Source: UBA7067 sp051880615 (lineage in GTDB: Bacteria; Bacillota; Clostridia; Oscillospirales; Acutalibacteraceae). From it: a stretch of DNA of 52,918 nt. The notes below the pieces were generated by a model. It searched no databases, was not told the DNA's origin, and saw only the letters and a program-made list of their open reading frames with translations. The stretch covers positions 1-52,918 of the forward strand of contig JBJEOH010000029.1 in NCBI GenBank assembly GCA_051880615.1, read 5' to 3'. Position 1 is the stretch's first letter, and the number at the start of each line of letters is the position of its first letter. This document shows positions 32,070-41,330 of this stretch, piece after piece. Position numbers and translations under genes: made by a program.

Positions 32070-32135
32070 CTAAGCATTGCAGCTGAATTTTCTACAATAA
32101 AGATTATTGATTTGCGGTTGATGCTTAGCATTTTT
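32070..32135 (+). promoter_or_regulatory. Possible attenuator hairpin in the exopolysaccharide leader
   Basis: CTAAGCAT (32070-32077) and ATGCTTAG (32121-32128) can pair and are followed by CATTTTT, a terminator-like ending before the first gene. The 43-nt loop is long, so the structure is only a candidate. Long leaders with conditional terminators are known in Firmicute capsule operons. Confidence 0.35.
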
Positions 32136-32164
32136 CCCTCAAAAATATTATAAGGAGAATAGCA

Positions 32165-32881
32165 ATGGACGAAGTAAAGGAACAACAGGGCGAAAGAGAA
32201 ATAGATCTCAGATTTATTTTTGAGATACTGAAGAAAAATATCATTCCGCTTGTACTTGTAACTGTTATTGTCGGTGCGATGGCACTTTTCGGCTCAATGA
32301 TTTTTATACCGAAACAGTATGAGGCTGATGCAATGCTCATTGTTAATAATAAGCAGAGCGACTCCCAGGTAATCAATTCGGGTGAAATTGTTGCAGCACA
32401 AAATCTTGCTGAGGTTTATTCTATTATCATTAAGTCTGATACTGTTTTGCAGCAGGTTATTGATGATTTAAAACTCAATATGACATATGAGCAGCTTTAC
32501 AAGGCTATCTCGGTGTCGAGCGTGAATTCAACACAGGTAATAAGTATAAAAATGCGAAATACTGATCCTGACTTCGCCAAAGAAATTATTGCCGATCTTG
32601 TTAAGGTCGCTCCTGATGTAATAAAAGATAAGGTTGAAGCAGGTTCGGTTAAGGTAATAAGCGAGGCGAGAATTTCAAACAACGGCAATCCTGTTAGCCC
32701 GAGCCTAACTAAAAATGCATTATTCGGTGCGATAATCGGTTTTGTTATTACACTCGCAATCGTATTTATAAAGGCGTTCTTCAGAAATACCCTGAAAACT
32801 GAAAACGATATTACAAATACCTTGGGTATTCCTTTGCTCGGAATTATTCCTGAGATTGACGAAAAGGAGTTTGCAAAATGA
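32165..32881 (+). CDS. Wzz/CapA-like polysaccharide co-polymerase (chain length, BY-kinase activator)
   Basis: 238 residues with the Wzz topology: helix 1 at about 26-47, an outer domain, and helix 2 at about 185-205 preceded by NPVSPSLTKN (Pro-rich entry) and followed by a short cytoplasmic tail. In Firmicutes this membrane protein activates a separate cytoplasmic tyrosine kinase, encoded next, and sets polymer length. AAGGAGAATAGC precedes the ATG; the stop overlaps the next start (ATGA). Confidence 0.88.
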   Translation: MDEVKEQQGEREIDLRFIFEILKKNIIPLVLVTVIVGAMALFGSMIFIPKQYEADAMLIVNNKQSDSQVINSGEIVAAQNLAEVYSIIIKSDTVLQQVIDDLKLNMTYEQLYKAISVSSVNSTQVISIKMRNTDPDFAKEIIADLVKVAPDVIKDKVEAGSVKVISEARISNNGNPVSPSLTKNALFGAIIGFVITLAIVFIKAFFRNTLKTENDITNTLGIPLLGIIPEIDEKEFAK

Positions 32882-33645
32882 GTTTATTAAAGCGCAAGGA
32901 AAAGCCTATTGTTAAGAAGTTTTACAGCGTGGCAAATAAAAACGCTCCGTTCACATATGTTGAGGCATACAAAATGCTCAGCACAAATCTTGAGTTTATT
33001 ACTGCTGCTGAAAAATGCAAAAATATTATGATAACCTCATCTCTTGCAAATGAGGGTAAAACAAACACATCAATGAATCTTGCTCTTACCTTGGCAGGTT
33101 ACGGCAAAAAGGTTTGTTTTGTAGAGTGTGATTTGCGCCGTCCAACAATTCACCGCTATTTTGACGCTCAGAGAAAGACAAGCGGTCTAACAAATATTCT
33201 GACAGGTCAGGTTGAGCTTCAGGATGTTATAAGAAAGGTAAAAGACAGAGATTTAGGAATTCTCTTCGCCGGCGCCACACCACCAAACCCATCAGAGCTT
33301 CTTGCAAGCCCGAGAATGCAGGAATTGGTTAAGGAGCTTGAAGAGCAGTATGACTACATAATTTACGATACTCCGCCTGTGTTTGTCGTTACAGATGCTG
33401 CGGCTTTAGGTAAATATATGGACGGTGCGGTGCTTGTAGTTAAGCACAACGCAACCGATAAGAATGTAGTATTAAAGGCAAAGAAAAACCTTGAAAATGC
33501 CGGTGTAAAAATATTCGGAGCAATCTACAGTGAGTACAGTGATAAGTCCGGCGGTTCATATTCTGGCTATAACTATAACTACTATTATTACAGCAGCAAG
33601 CCGAGTGAAAGTGGCGACAGTCATAAAAACGGCGAGGATAAATAA
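32878..33645 (+). CDS. Bacterial tyrosine kinase (CpsD/CapB-like)
   Basis: 255 residues. Walker A ANEGKTNT (57-64), Walker A' CDLRRPT (84-90) and Walker B YIIYDTPP near 160-167 mark the BY-kinase ATPase fold. A Tyr-rich C-terminus (YSGYNYNYYYY, about 228-238) is the autophosphorylation cluster. Together with the Wzz-like protein it drives polymerisation and export; the phosphatase encoded next reverses it. Confidence 0.93.
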   Translation: MSLLKRKEKPIVKKFYSVANKNAPFTYVEAYKMLSTNLEFITAAEKCKNIMITSSLANEGKTNTSMNLALTLAGYGKKVCFVECDLRRPTIHRYFDAQRKTSGLTNILTGQVELQDVIRKVKDRDLGILFAGATPPNPSELLASPRMQELVKELEEQYDYIIYDTPPVFVVTDAAALGKYMDGAVLVVKHNATDKNVVLKAKKNLENAGVKIFGAIYSEYSDKSGGSYSGYNYNYYYYSSKPSESGDSHKNGEDK

Positions 33646-33647
33646 CT

Positions 33648-34403
33648 ATGGTTGATTTGCATTGTCATATTCTGCCGGGAATAGATGACGGCGCGCAGAC
33701 TGTTGAGGATTCAATCGAGCTGTTAAAAGCACTTCGCCGGCAGAGAATACATTCCGTTATGTTCACTCCACACTTCAATTTTGAGCGTACGGATATAAAA
33801 ACTTTTTGTGAGCGTCGCCAAAAGAGCCTTGAATTGTTGGCTGCAACTCAGGAGCCTAAAAATTTAGCAATGACAGTTAAAGCAGGCGCAGAGGTTTTCT
33901 TCTCTGTTAAATTAAATGAAGAAGATATTGAACCGCTGTGCTTTGAAGGTACGAATTATATTCTCATTGAATTACCTGTAACTTCTCGTCCTTATGGTCT
34001 AACTCATACGCTCAGAGCATTGTTAAACAGGGGATATATCCCAATTTTAGCCCATGTAGAGCGGTATCCTTATATAGCAGAGGACCCTACAGTTCTTTAT
34101 GACCTTGTGATGGAAGGCTGTCTTGCACAGGTAAATGCCGGGGCTATACTAAAGGACAATGAGCGTTCTAAAATGGCGATGAAATATCTGAAGTGGGAGC
34201 TTGCACAGCTTATTTCAAGCGATACCCATTCAATGAAAAAGCGTCCACCGAACATAAAGCCTGCAATGAGTGTAATTGAGAAAAAGCTTGGCTCACAATT
34301 TACGCAATGGATAGACAAAAACAGTGAGGATGTATTTAAGGGCAGATATGTTGATTTGCCTGTTGTAAAAAAACCGAAAAAGCTTTTCGGGGTGTGGAGA
34401 TAA
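33648..34403 (+). CDS. PHP-family protein-tyrosine phosphatase (CpsB/CapC-like)
   Basis: 251 residues. The metal-binding PHP motif VDLHCHILPGIDDGA is at the N-terminus (H5 and H7), with FTPHF near 42, LAHVERYP near 133 and SSDTHS near 188. It dephosphorylates the BY-kinase Tyr cluster. Only 2 nt separate it from the kinase gene. The Wzz/kinase/phosphatase trio is the standard control unit of Gram-positive capsules. Confidence 0.93.
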   Translation: MVDLHCHILPGIDDGAQTVEDSIELLKALRRQRIHSVMFTPHFNFERTDIKTFCERRQKSLELLAATQEPKNLAMTVKAGAEVFFSVKLNEEDIEPLCFEGTNYILIELPVTSRPYGLTHTLRALLNRGYIPILAHVERYPYIAEDPTVLYDLVMEGCLAQVNAGAILKDNERSKMAMKYLKWELAQLISSDTHSMKKRPPNIKPAMSVIEKKLGSQFTQWIDKNSEDVFKGRYVDLPVVKKPKKLFGVWR

Positions 34404-34417
34404 GGAGACAACATAAA

Positions 34418-35302
34418 ATGAAAGGTATTATTTTAGCAGGAGGTTCCGGCACAAGATTATATCCTTTGACGAAGGTAACTTCAAAGCAGTTGCTGCCTGT
34501 GTATGACAAACCGATGATTTATTATCCTTTGTCAACATTAATGCTTGCCGGTATCAGGGATATTTTGATTATCTCTACACCGGATGATACCTCGAGATTT
34601 GAGCAGCTTCTGGGTGATGGACATCAGTTCGGAATAAGTCTGACTTATGCTGTTCAGCCGTCACCCGATGGTCTGGCTCAGGCGTTCATCATCGGTGAGG
34701 AGTTTATCGGAGACGAGCCGTGCGCGCTTATTCTCGGTGATAATATTTTTTACGGCAACGGATTGGGTAAAAAACTAAAAAGTGCTGTAAAACACGCAGA
34801 AAAAGGAAGAGCCACTGTTTTCGGCTTTTATGTAGAAAACCCTGAAAGTTTCGGTGTTGTTGAGTTTGACGATAATAATAATGTTCTTTCACTTGAAGAA
34901 AAGCCTGCTCAGCCGAAAAGTAATTACGCCGTTACAGGATTGTATTTTTATCCTGCAGGCGTAAGTAAGATGGCAAAACAGGTTAAACCTTCGGCAAGAG
35001 GCGAGTTGGAAATTACAACTCTCAATAAAATGTATCTTGAAAATAATGAGCTTGACTGTGATGTTATGGGCAGAGGCTTTTCTTGGCTTGATACGGGAAC
35101 TATGGATAATTTAATGGAAGCCGCAAGCTTTATTCAGATGATTCAGAATATGCAGGGTGTCGTTGTGTCTGCGCCGGAGGAGGTTGCTTATAGATTACAT
35201 ATGATAAGCAAGGAGCAGCTTCTTGACGCAGCAGCGATGTACGGAAAATCAAATTACGGCAAGCATCTGATGGCTGTTGCAGATGGCAGAATGCCAAAAT
35301 AA
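34418..35302 (+). CDS. rmlA: Glucose-1-phosphate thymidylyltransferase RmlA
   Basis: 294 residues from the ATG at 34418 (AGGAG 10 nt upstream). The nucleotidyltransferase loop GGSGTRLYPLT, KQLLPVYDKPM and LGDNIFYG are all standard for RmlA. It makes dTDP-glucose from dTTP and glucose-1-phosphate, the first step of dTDP-deoxysugar supply. Confidence 0.95.
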   Translation: MKGIILAGGSGTRLYPLTKVTSKQLLPVYDKPMIYYPLSTLMLAGIRDILIISTPDDTSRFEQLLGDGHQFGISLTYAVQPSPDGLAQAFIIGEEFIGDEPCALILGDNIFYGNGLGKKLKSAVKHAEKGRATVFGFYVENPESFGVVEFDDNNNVLSLEEKPAQPKSNYAVTGLYFYPAGVSKMAKQVKPSARGELEITTLNKMYLENNELDCDVMGRGFSWLDTGTMDNLMEAASFIQMIQNMQGVVVSAPEEVAYRLHMISKEQLLDAAAMYGKSNYGKHLMAVADGRMPK

Positions 35303-35391
35303 GTAACTTTTAGAATAAGAAAAGCAGTTAATTGTGTGAAATGTGTGAATAGATATTTAGCCAAAATGGCACAGAGTGTGGAGGAAAGATA

Positions 35392-36420
35392 ATGACAATC
35401 ATTGTAACAGGCGGAGCCGGATTTATCGGAAGTAATTTTGTGTTTCATATGCTTAATAAATACCCGGATTACCGTATAGTTTGCTTAGACAAGCTGACCT
35501 ACGCAGGAAATCTCAGTACACTTGCACCGGTAATGGACAATCCGAATTTTAGATTTGTGAAAGCTGACATTTGCGACAGAGAGGCAGTATATAAGCTTTT
35601 CGAAGAAGAGCATCCCGATGTTGTAGTTAATTTTGCGGCTGAATCTCATGTTGACCGTTCAATAGAAGATCCCGGTATCTTCCTGCAGACGAATATTATC
35701 GGAACAGCAACTCTGATGGATGCGTGCAGAAAGTACGGAATTACAAGATACCATCAGGTAAGCACAGATGAGGTGTATGGAGATTTACCTCTGGATAGAC
35801 CTGATCTGTTCTTTACCGAAGAAACTCCGATTCATACAAGCTCTCCTTACAGCAGCTCAAAGGCTTCGGCAGATTTGCTTGTTCTGGCTTATCACAGGAC
35901 ATACGGACTTCCTGTTTCAATCAGCCGTTGCTCCAACAACTACGGTCCGTATCATTTTCCTGAGAAGCTTATACCGCTTATGATTGCCAACTGTCTTAAC
36001 GATAAGCCGCTGCCTGTTTACGGAGAGGGACTTAATGTTCGTGATTGGCTGTATGTTGAAGACCACTGCAAGGCTATTGACCTTGTAATACATAAAGGCA
36101 GAATCGGCGAGGTGTATAACATCGGCGGACACAATGAGATGAAGAATATCGACATTGTAAAATTGATTTGCAAGGAATTGGATAAGCCTGAGAGTCTGAT
36201 TACACATGTTACAGACCGTAAGGGGCATGATATGAGATATGCAATAGACCCTACAAAGATTCACAATGAGCTTGGCTGGCTGCCTGAAACCAAGTTTGCA
36301 GACGGCATTAAAAAGACAATTCAGTGGTATCTTGATAACCGTGAGTGGTGGGAAACAATCATCAGCGGCGAGTATCAGAACTACTATGAGCAGATGTATG
36401 GCTCAAGAGAAACAGTTTAA
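35392..36420 (+). CDS. rmlB: dTDP-glucose 4,6-dehydratase RmlB
   Basis: 342 residues of the extended short-chain dehydrogenase family: GGAGFIGSNF (NAD loop, 7-16), STDEVYGDL and the YSSSK catalytic YxxxK. It converts dTDP-glucose to dTDP-4-keto-6-deoxyglucose. GGAGGAAAGATA precedes the ATG. The 89-bp gap from rmlA holds no separate gene. Confidence 0.95.
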   Translation: MTIIVTGGAGFIGSNFVFHMLNKYPDYRIVCLDKLTYAGNLSTLAPVMDNPNFRFVKADICDREAVYKLFEEEHPDVVVNFAAESHVDRSIEDPGIFLQTNIIGTATLMDACRKYGITRYHQVSTDEVYGDLPLDRPDLFFTEETPIHTSSPYSSSKASADLLVLAYHRTYGLPVSISRCSNNYGPYHFPEKLIPLMIANCLNDKPLPVYGEGLNVRDWLYVEDHCKAIDLVIHKGRIGEVYNIGGHNEMKNIDIVKLICKELDKPESLITHVTDRKGHDMRYAIDPTKIHNELGWLPETKFADGIKKTIQWYLDNREWWETIISGEYQNYYEQMYGSRETV

Positions 36421-36463
36421 ATAAGCTGATGAATAAGTCGGAGATTTTTCAGAGGTGAACTTT

Positions 36464-37117
36464 GTGAGAGGAAAATTGATTGTTATAGAAGGCTTGGACG
36501 GCAGTGGCAAGGCTACTCAGGCAAAGCTGCTGTGTGAAAGCCTCAAGAAACAAGGACTTAAAGTCAGAAAGGTATCGTTTCCCGATTATGATTCTGATTC
36601 ATCCGCACTTGTAAAAATGTACCTGAACGGAGAATTCGGAAATGACCCTAATGATGTAAATGCCTATGCGGCATCGTCCTTTTATGCTGTTGATAGATAC
36701 GCTTCGTATAAAAAGGATTGGGGAAAATTCTATGAAGACGGCGGTGTTATTGTAGCTGACCGTTATACCACATCAAATGCTGTTCATCAGTGCAGTAAGC
36801 TGAGCGAAGATAAGTGGGACGAATATCTTGAATGGCTCTTTAAATTTGAATATGAAAGACTCGGAATACCTGCGCCTGATACTGTAATATATCTCAAGGT
36901 TGACACAGAGGTAAGCCAGAAGCTGATGACCGGAAGATATGACGGTGATGAGAGCAAAAAGGATATTCACGAAGGAAATCTTGAGTATCTTAATCGCAGC
37001 CGGAAGGCTGCCGCTTATTGCAGTAAAAAGCTTGGCTGGAAAGAGATTGAGTGCTGCTGCGGGAACGGTATGAGAAGTATAGAAGAAATACATAATGATG
37101 TTTTAAGTGAAATTTGA
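36464..37117 (+). CDS. tmk: Thymidylate kinase embedded in the dTDP-sugar genes
   Basis: About 217 residues. P-loop EGLDGSGKATQAK near the N-terminus, VADRYTTSNAVHQ (the DR motif) near 108 and a LID-like region TGRYDGDESKKDIHE. It phosphorylates dTMP to dTDP, which is needed for the dTTP used by RmlA. The GTG at 36464 with AGAGG 8 nt upstream is the likely start; an in-frame GTG lies 9 nt earlier. It sits between rmlB and rmlC, so it probably serves this pathway in addition to, or instead of, a housekeeping copy. Confidence 0.88.
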   Translation: MRGKLIVIEGLDGSGKATQAKLLCESLKKQGLKVRKVSFPDYDSDSSALVKMYLNGEFGNDPNDVNAYAASSFYAVDRYASYKKDWGKFYEDGGVIVADRYTTSNAVHQCSKLSEDKWDEYLEWLFKFEYERLGIPAPDTVIYLKVDTEVSQKLMTGRYDGDESKKDIHEGNLEYLNRSRKAAAYCSKKLGWKEIECCCGNGMRSIEEIHNDVLSEI

Positions 37118-37128
37118 GGAGAGAGCTT

Positions 37129-37683
37129 ATGTATACAGTAGAAAAAACAGCTTTGCCGGAAGTATTAATTCTGACTCCAAAGACCTTTGAAGACGACAGA
37201 GGAACATTTTTTGAAGCGTTCAGTCAGAAATCTTTAAAGGAAGTTGGAATTGAGCTTGATGTTAAGCAGGAAAATCACATCATCAATCTCAAAAAGGGCG
37301 TTATCAGAGGACTGCATTTTCAAAATGACCCTCACGCACAGGCTAAGCTTGTAAAATGCATTAACGGCGTAGTTGATGATGTTGCGGTGGATATGAGAAA
37401 AGGCTCTCCTACATATCTGAAATGGGTAATGGTAGAGCTGTCAGCGGAGAATAAGAAACAGCTTTATCTGCCAAAGGGCTTTGCTCACGGAGTTATTTCA
37501 AGAACGGAATACAGTGAGGTTCAATATTATGTTGACGCTCCGTATGCGCCCGAATCAGACAGAAACATCAGGTTTGACGATGCGGCAATCGGAGTTGACT
37601 GGAAAGAGGAAAATCCGGTGCTTTCACCAAAGGATCAGAATGCCCCTTCATTAGCTGAAAGTGACTGCAATTTCTATTACTAA
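37129..37683 (+). CDS. rmlC: dTDP-4-dehydrorhamnose 3,5-epimerase RmlC
   Basis: 184 residues of the RmlC cupin family: DDRGTFFEAFS, VIRGLHFQND (catalytic His region), LYLPKGFAHG. It converts dTDP-4-keto-6-deoxyglucose to the 4-keto-L-rhamnose form. The ATG at 37129 follows GAGGAGAGAGC. No clear RmlD reductase is encoded beside it. Confidence 0.93.
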   Translation: MYTVEKTALPEVLILTPKTFEDDRGTFFEAFSQKSLKEVGIELDVKQENHIINLKKGVIRGLHFQNDPHAQAKLVKCINGVVDDVAVDMRKGSPTYLKWVMVELSAENKKQLYLPKGFAHGVISRTEYSEVQYYVDAPYAPESDRNIRFDDAAIGVDWKEENPVLSPKDQNAPSLAESDCNFYY

Positions 37684-37731
37684 GAATTAAAGAGGATATA
37701 AATTTAACAGTACAGAGGAGAATATGAAAAA

Positions 37732-38847
37732 ATGAGCAGAATCAATGTTACTAAGTCATCTATGCCTTCTTTTGAAGAGTATATCGAAGAGCTTCGTCCT
37801 GTTTGGGAGAGCCGATGGCTGTCCAACAGAGGCGCAGCTTCAGTTAAATTTGAAGAAAACCTTAAGAATTATTTGGGTTGTGAGAATGTCTGGCTCTTTG
37901 CTAACGGTCATGTTGCTATGGAAGTTGCCTTGCAGAGCCTTGATTTAAACAAAGCTTTTCCGGAGGGTGTTAAGGGCGAGGTTATTACAACTGCGTACAC
38001 TCATATCTCTACAACTGAAGCTATTGTCCGCAACGGTCTTGAGCCTGTTTTTGTAGATGTTAAGGAGGACAACTATACAATTAATCCGGAGCTTATTGAA
38101 GCCGCAATAACCGATAAGACTGTTGCTATTGTAGCAACTCATGTTTACGGCTTTCTGTGCGATGTTAAAGCGATTGATGATATTGCAAAGAAGCACAATC
38201 TTAAGGTTGTTTATGACGCTGCCCATGCCTTTGGCGTAACTCTGAACGGTGTAAGCTCTGCAAACTTCGGCGATGCAGCAATGTTCAGCACTCACGCTAC
38301 AAAGGTGTTTCATACTATTGAAGGCGGTCTTGTTACATATAAAGACGCTGAGCTGTTCAAAGCTATGCAGCATATAGTAAACTTTGGATTCACAAGCCAG
38401 GAAACTGCCGATTATGTAGGTACCAATGCGCGTATGAATGAGTTTGAAGCGGTTATGGGTATCTGTAATCTTCGACATATTGACGAGGAAATCGCAAAGC
38501 GTAAAGTCATCGGCGACCGTTTCACAGAGCGTTTGGACGGCGTTAAGGGTATCAAGCTCATCAAGCCGGAAGAGGGTCTTGTCTGGAACTATGCTTATTA
38601 CCCGGTTATCTTTGACGGATATAAGGAGGATCGCAATCAAATCAAGGCTAAGCTTGAAGCGGAAAATATCTTCCCGAGAAAGTATTTCTATCCGATAACA
38701 AATAAGTTTGCCTGCTTTGCCGAGAAATACGGCAATGCTGATGTTCCTGTTTCAGCTCATGTTGCTGATTGTGTGCTGACCCTGCCTATGTACGCTGATT
38801 TAACTCTGGAAGAGGCAGACAGAATCTGCGATGTGATTTTGAGGTAA
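37732..38847 (+). CDS. DegT/DnrJ/EryC1-type sugar aminotransferase
   Basis: 371 residues, fold type I PLP enzyme. The cofactor lysine is in FSTHATKVFHTIEGG (about 200), and VYDAAHAFGV holds the PLP-binding Asp. Such enzymes transfer an amino group from glutamate to a 3- or 4-keto nucleotide sugar. Following rmlA-rmlB-rmlC, the likely product is a dTDP-amino-deoxysugar. AGAGGAG lies 11 nt before the ATG. Confidence 0.88.
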   Translation: MSRINVTKSSMPSFEEYIEELRPVWESRWLSNRGAASVKFEENLKNYLGCENVWLFANGHVAMEVALQSLDLNKAFPEGVKGEVITTAYTHISTTEAIVRNGLEPVFVDVKEDNYTINPELIEAAITDKTVAIVATHVYGFLCDVKAIDDIAKKHNLKVVYDAAHAFGVTLNGVSSANFGDAAMFSTHATKVFHTIEGGLVTYKDAELFKAMQHIVNFGFTSQETADYVGTNARMNEFEAVMGICNLRHIDEEIAKRKVIGDRFTERLDGVKGIKLIKPEEGLVWNYAYYPVIFDGYKEDRNQIKAKLEAENIFPRKYFYPITNKFACFAEKYGNADVPVSAHVADCVLTLPMYADLTLEEADRICDVILR

Positions 38848-38852
38848 GATGT

Positions 38853-40004
38853 ATGGCTGTTCTTGAAAAGAAAAGACAGATAAAATCATACAACGCATTC
38901 AGAGGAATATGCGCACTAGGAATTTTATTTTCGCATATGTCCTACTTATCTGATGCGGCCAACCCGTTCTGGGCATCGTTTTACGACAACTTTATGAAAT
39001 ACGGCTCACGCTGTACATCGTTTTTCTTCATTATGTCAGGCTTTTTGCTTGCCTACACATGGAAGGAGCTTCCCTTTAAGAAATATATAACCGGAAAGCT
39101 TAAACGAATATATCCGCTTGCTATATTTGTATTTATCCTCGCCGTTGGGTGTTCGTTCATCTTGAATGACACGGTCAACGAAGGTATCGCAATCGGCAGT
39201 ACGCAGTGGATAGTAAATGTTATACTCAATATAACAATGCTTAAAGCCTTTGTTCCTGTTGAGAGTGTGTTCTATTCGTTTCACGGTCCGTCGTGGTACA
39301 TTTCAGTTCTTTTCGTATTCTATATTGTCGGGTATTTTATAGTTAGGAATCTGAAAAAACATAACAATAATATATATGGTAAAAGGGATAGCAACAGAAA
39401 AGCTATAATTTTAATTTCAGCAGTCTGCGCAATAGTTTATGCAATACAGCTTGCGATATGCCTTTTTACTGATATAAAGGGCTTAACTGACGCTCAGCTT
39501 TATCTGACTTATATAAACCCGTATTTCCGTATTTTCGGAGAGGGCTTACTCGGAATATTGCTTTGTGAGTGTATGCCCGCAATTAAAGAGAAAATCAGAA
39601 ATCTTAATAAAAGCGTATTAGAGATAGCTGCATTTCTTGTTTTTATCGGCTTCTTTCTGGTGAACAATTTTATCCATAGCTCAATCTGGAGCGCATGGAT
39701 TTGGTTTGTTCCTGTATCGCTCATTTTGATTGCGTTCAATGAAGATGCCGGGGTAGTATCTAAAATAGCAAAGGGAAGATTCTGGCAGTTCCTTGGCAAT
39801 GTGTCATTTGAACTGTATATGACCCATGCTTTTGTCTATGAGGGACTTCCTGTTATAGCCGGAATAGTAAGCAGTACGCTTAAAGGCTGGCTGATTTACC
39901 ACGCAGGAACAAGATTCCTGATTACGCTCTTTGCAAGCGTTATTCTTGCGTGGGTGGTACATATGATTTTAAATTTCAGAAAATTGAAAAGAAACAGAGG
40001 GTAA
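38853..40004 (+). CDS. Membrane acyltransferase (acyltransferase 3 family)
   Basis: 383 residues with about ten membrane helices. The N-terminal YNAFRGICALGILFSHMSYL holds the conserved R and H of the family, and MSGFLLAYTW follows. It most likely O- or N-acetylates a sugar of the polymer at the membrane. It begins 5 nt after the aminotransferase stop. Confidence 0.85.
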   Translation: MAVLEKKRQIKSYNAFRGICALGILFSHMSYLSDAANPFWASFYDNFMKYGSRCTSFFFIMSGFLLAYTWKELPFKKYITGKLKRIYPLAIFVFILAVGCSFILNDTVNEGIAIGSTQWIVNVILNITMLKAFVPVESVFYSFHGPSWYISVLFVFYIVGYFIVRNLKKHNNNIYGKRDSNRKAIILISAVCAIVYAIQLAICLFTDIKGLTDAQLYLTYINPYFRIFGEGLLGILLCECMPAIKEKIRNLNKSVLEIAAFLVFIGFFLVNNFIHSSIWSAWIWFVPVSLILIAFNEDAGVVSKIAKGRFWQFLGNVSFELYMTHAFVYEGLPVIAGIVSSTLKGWLIYHAGTRFLITLFASVILAWVVHMILNFRKLKRNRG

Positions 40005-40010
40005 ATTGAT

Positions 40011-41216
40011 ATGAAAAAATTATTGCTGCTTGGAGGAAGCCGATATCTTATTCCTGCTATTAAGGCTGCTCACGAGCTTGGAGTATATGTTATAACCGCA
40101 GATTACCTTCCTGATAATGCGGCTCACAAATATTCAGATGAGTACCATAATGTAAGCATCGTTGATAAAGAAACAGTACTGAAGCTTGCTCAGGAGTTGT
40201 GTGTTGACGGAATTATGTCTTACGCAACGGATCCGGGCGTAACAGTGGCGGCGTATGTTGCGGAAAAGCTCGGATTGCCGACCAGCCCTTATGAGTCAGT
40301 TGCACTGCTTCAGAATAAGGGTAAATTCCGTGCATTCTTAAGGGATAACGGCTTTAATGTTCCTTATGCGAAAACCTACACCGATCCTCAGGCTGCTTTG
40401 CAGGAGGCAGATGACTTTAATTGGCCTGTTGTTGTTAAACCGGTAGATTCTGCCGGCAGTAAGGGTGTTCGCCGTGTTGACGACAGAGATGAATTGGTAG
40501 ATGCGGCGAAGTATGCATTGAAGTATTCCCTGACAGATGAATTTATAGTAGAAGAATTCATTGAGCAGATTGGTTTTTCCAGTGATACCGACTCCTTCTC
40601 TGTTGACGGAAAGCTTGTTTATGCTTCGTTTAATAATCAGTGGTTTGATAAAGACGCAGCTAACCCGTACACTCCGTCGGGCTATATCTGGCCGTCAAGT
40701 ATGCCGGCTGATATTCAGAGTGAGTTGCGCTCTGAACTTCAAAGGCTGATGTCCCTGCTGAATATGGGAACTACGATTTATAATATTGAAACACGCCAAG
40801 GAAAAGACGGCAAGGCATATATAATGGAATGTACTCCTCGTGCCGGCGGAAACAGATTGGCAGAGGTATTAAAATTAGCGAGCGGACAGGATATCATAAT
40901 GGCTTCTGTTAAGGCGGCATTGGGAATGCCTGCCGGAGAAGATTTGACAGATCCTGTTTATAATGGTCATTGGGGAGAGGTGATTCTTCACAGTAATAAG
41001 GACGGCATTTTTGAAGCGCTTGATATTGATGAAGATTTCCTCAAAAACAACGTACAAGAGCTTGACCTGTGGATAAATCCCGGTGATGAGGTGCATTGCT
41101 TTACCGGTGCAAACGAAACGATAGGAACGCTTGTTATTCGCTGTGACTCGCAGGAAGCGCTGAATAATGCCCTTGACTCAATCCATGAGCTGGTTAATGT
41201 GCGGATAAAAAAGTAA
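40011..41216 (+). CDS. ATP-grasp ligase (first)
   Basis: 401 residues with the carbamoyl-phosphate-synthase-like ATP-grasp fold: LLLLGGSRYLIPAIKAAHEL (N-terminal Rossmann part), VVVKPVDSAGSKGVRR (nucleotide loop) and IMECTPRAGGNRLAEVL (metal site). These enzymes join a carboxylate to an amine using ATP. In this setting it may attach an amino acid to the amino sugar; that is inference. Its TAA overlaps the ATG of a tiny remnant frame (TAATG). Confidence 0.85.
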   Translation: MKKLLLLGGSRYLIPAIKAAHELGVYVITADYLPDNAAHKYSDEYHNVSIVDKETVLKLAQELCVDGIMSYATDPGVTVAAYVAEKLGLPTSPYESVALLQNKGKFRAFLRDNGFNVPYAKTYTDPQAALQEADDFNWPVVVKPVDSAGSKGVRRVDDRDELVDAAKYALKYSLTDEFIVEEFIEQIGFSSDTDSFSVDGKLVYASFNNQWFDKDAANPYTPSGYIWPSSMPADIQSELRSELQRLMSLLNMGTTIYNIETRQGKDGKAYIMECTPRAGGNRLAEVLKLASGQDIIMASVKAALGMPAGEDLTDPVYNGHWGEVILHSNKDGIFEALDIDEDFLKNNVQELDLWINPGDEVHCFTGANETIGTLVIRCDSQEALNNALDSIHELVNVRIKK

Positions 41217-41299
41217 TGGGCAGCAGATTGAGTGAAATAGGCTTATATATTGAGCCGGATCACTATTCGGAAAAAATAACGGAAAGTGGATTGAATTAA
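41216..41299 (+). pseudogene. 27-codon remnant of the PLP-fold gene that follows
   Basis: The small frame reads SEIGLYIEPDHYSEK and then stops. It matches KEIGGYIELEHYTGK at the start of the next gene at most positions. It keeps a start overlapping the preceding stop, so it looks like the decayed beginning of a second copy. Confidence 0.6.
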
Positions 41300-41330
41300 A
41301 ACTATAATAAAATGTTTATAGAGCATAAGG

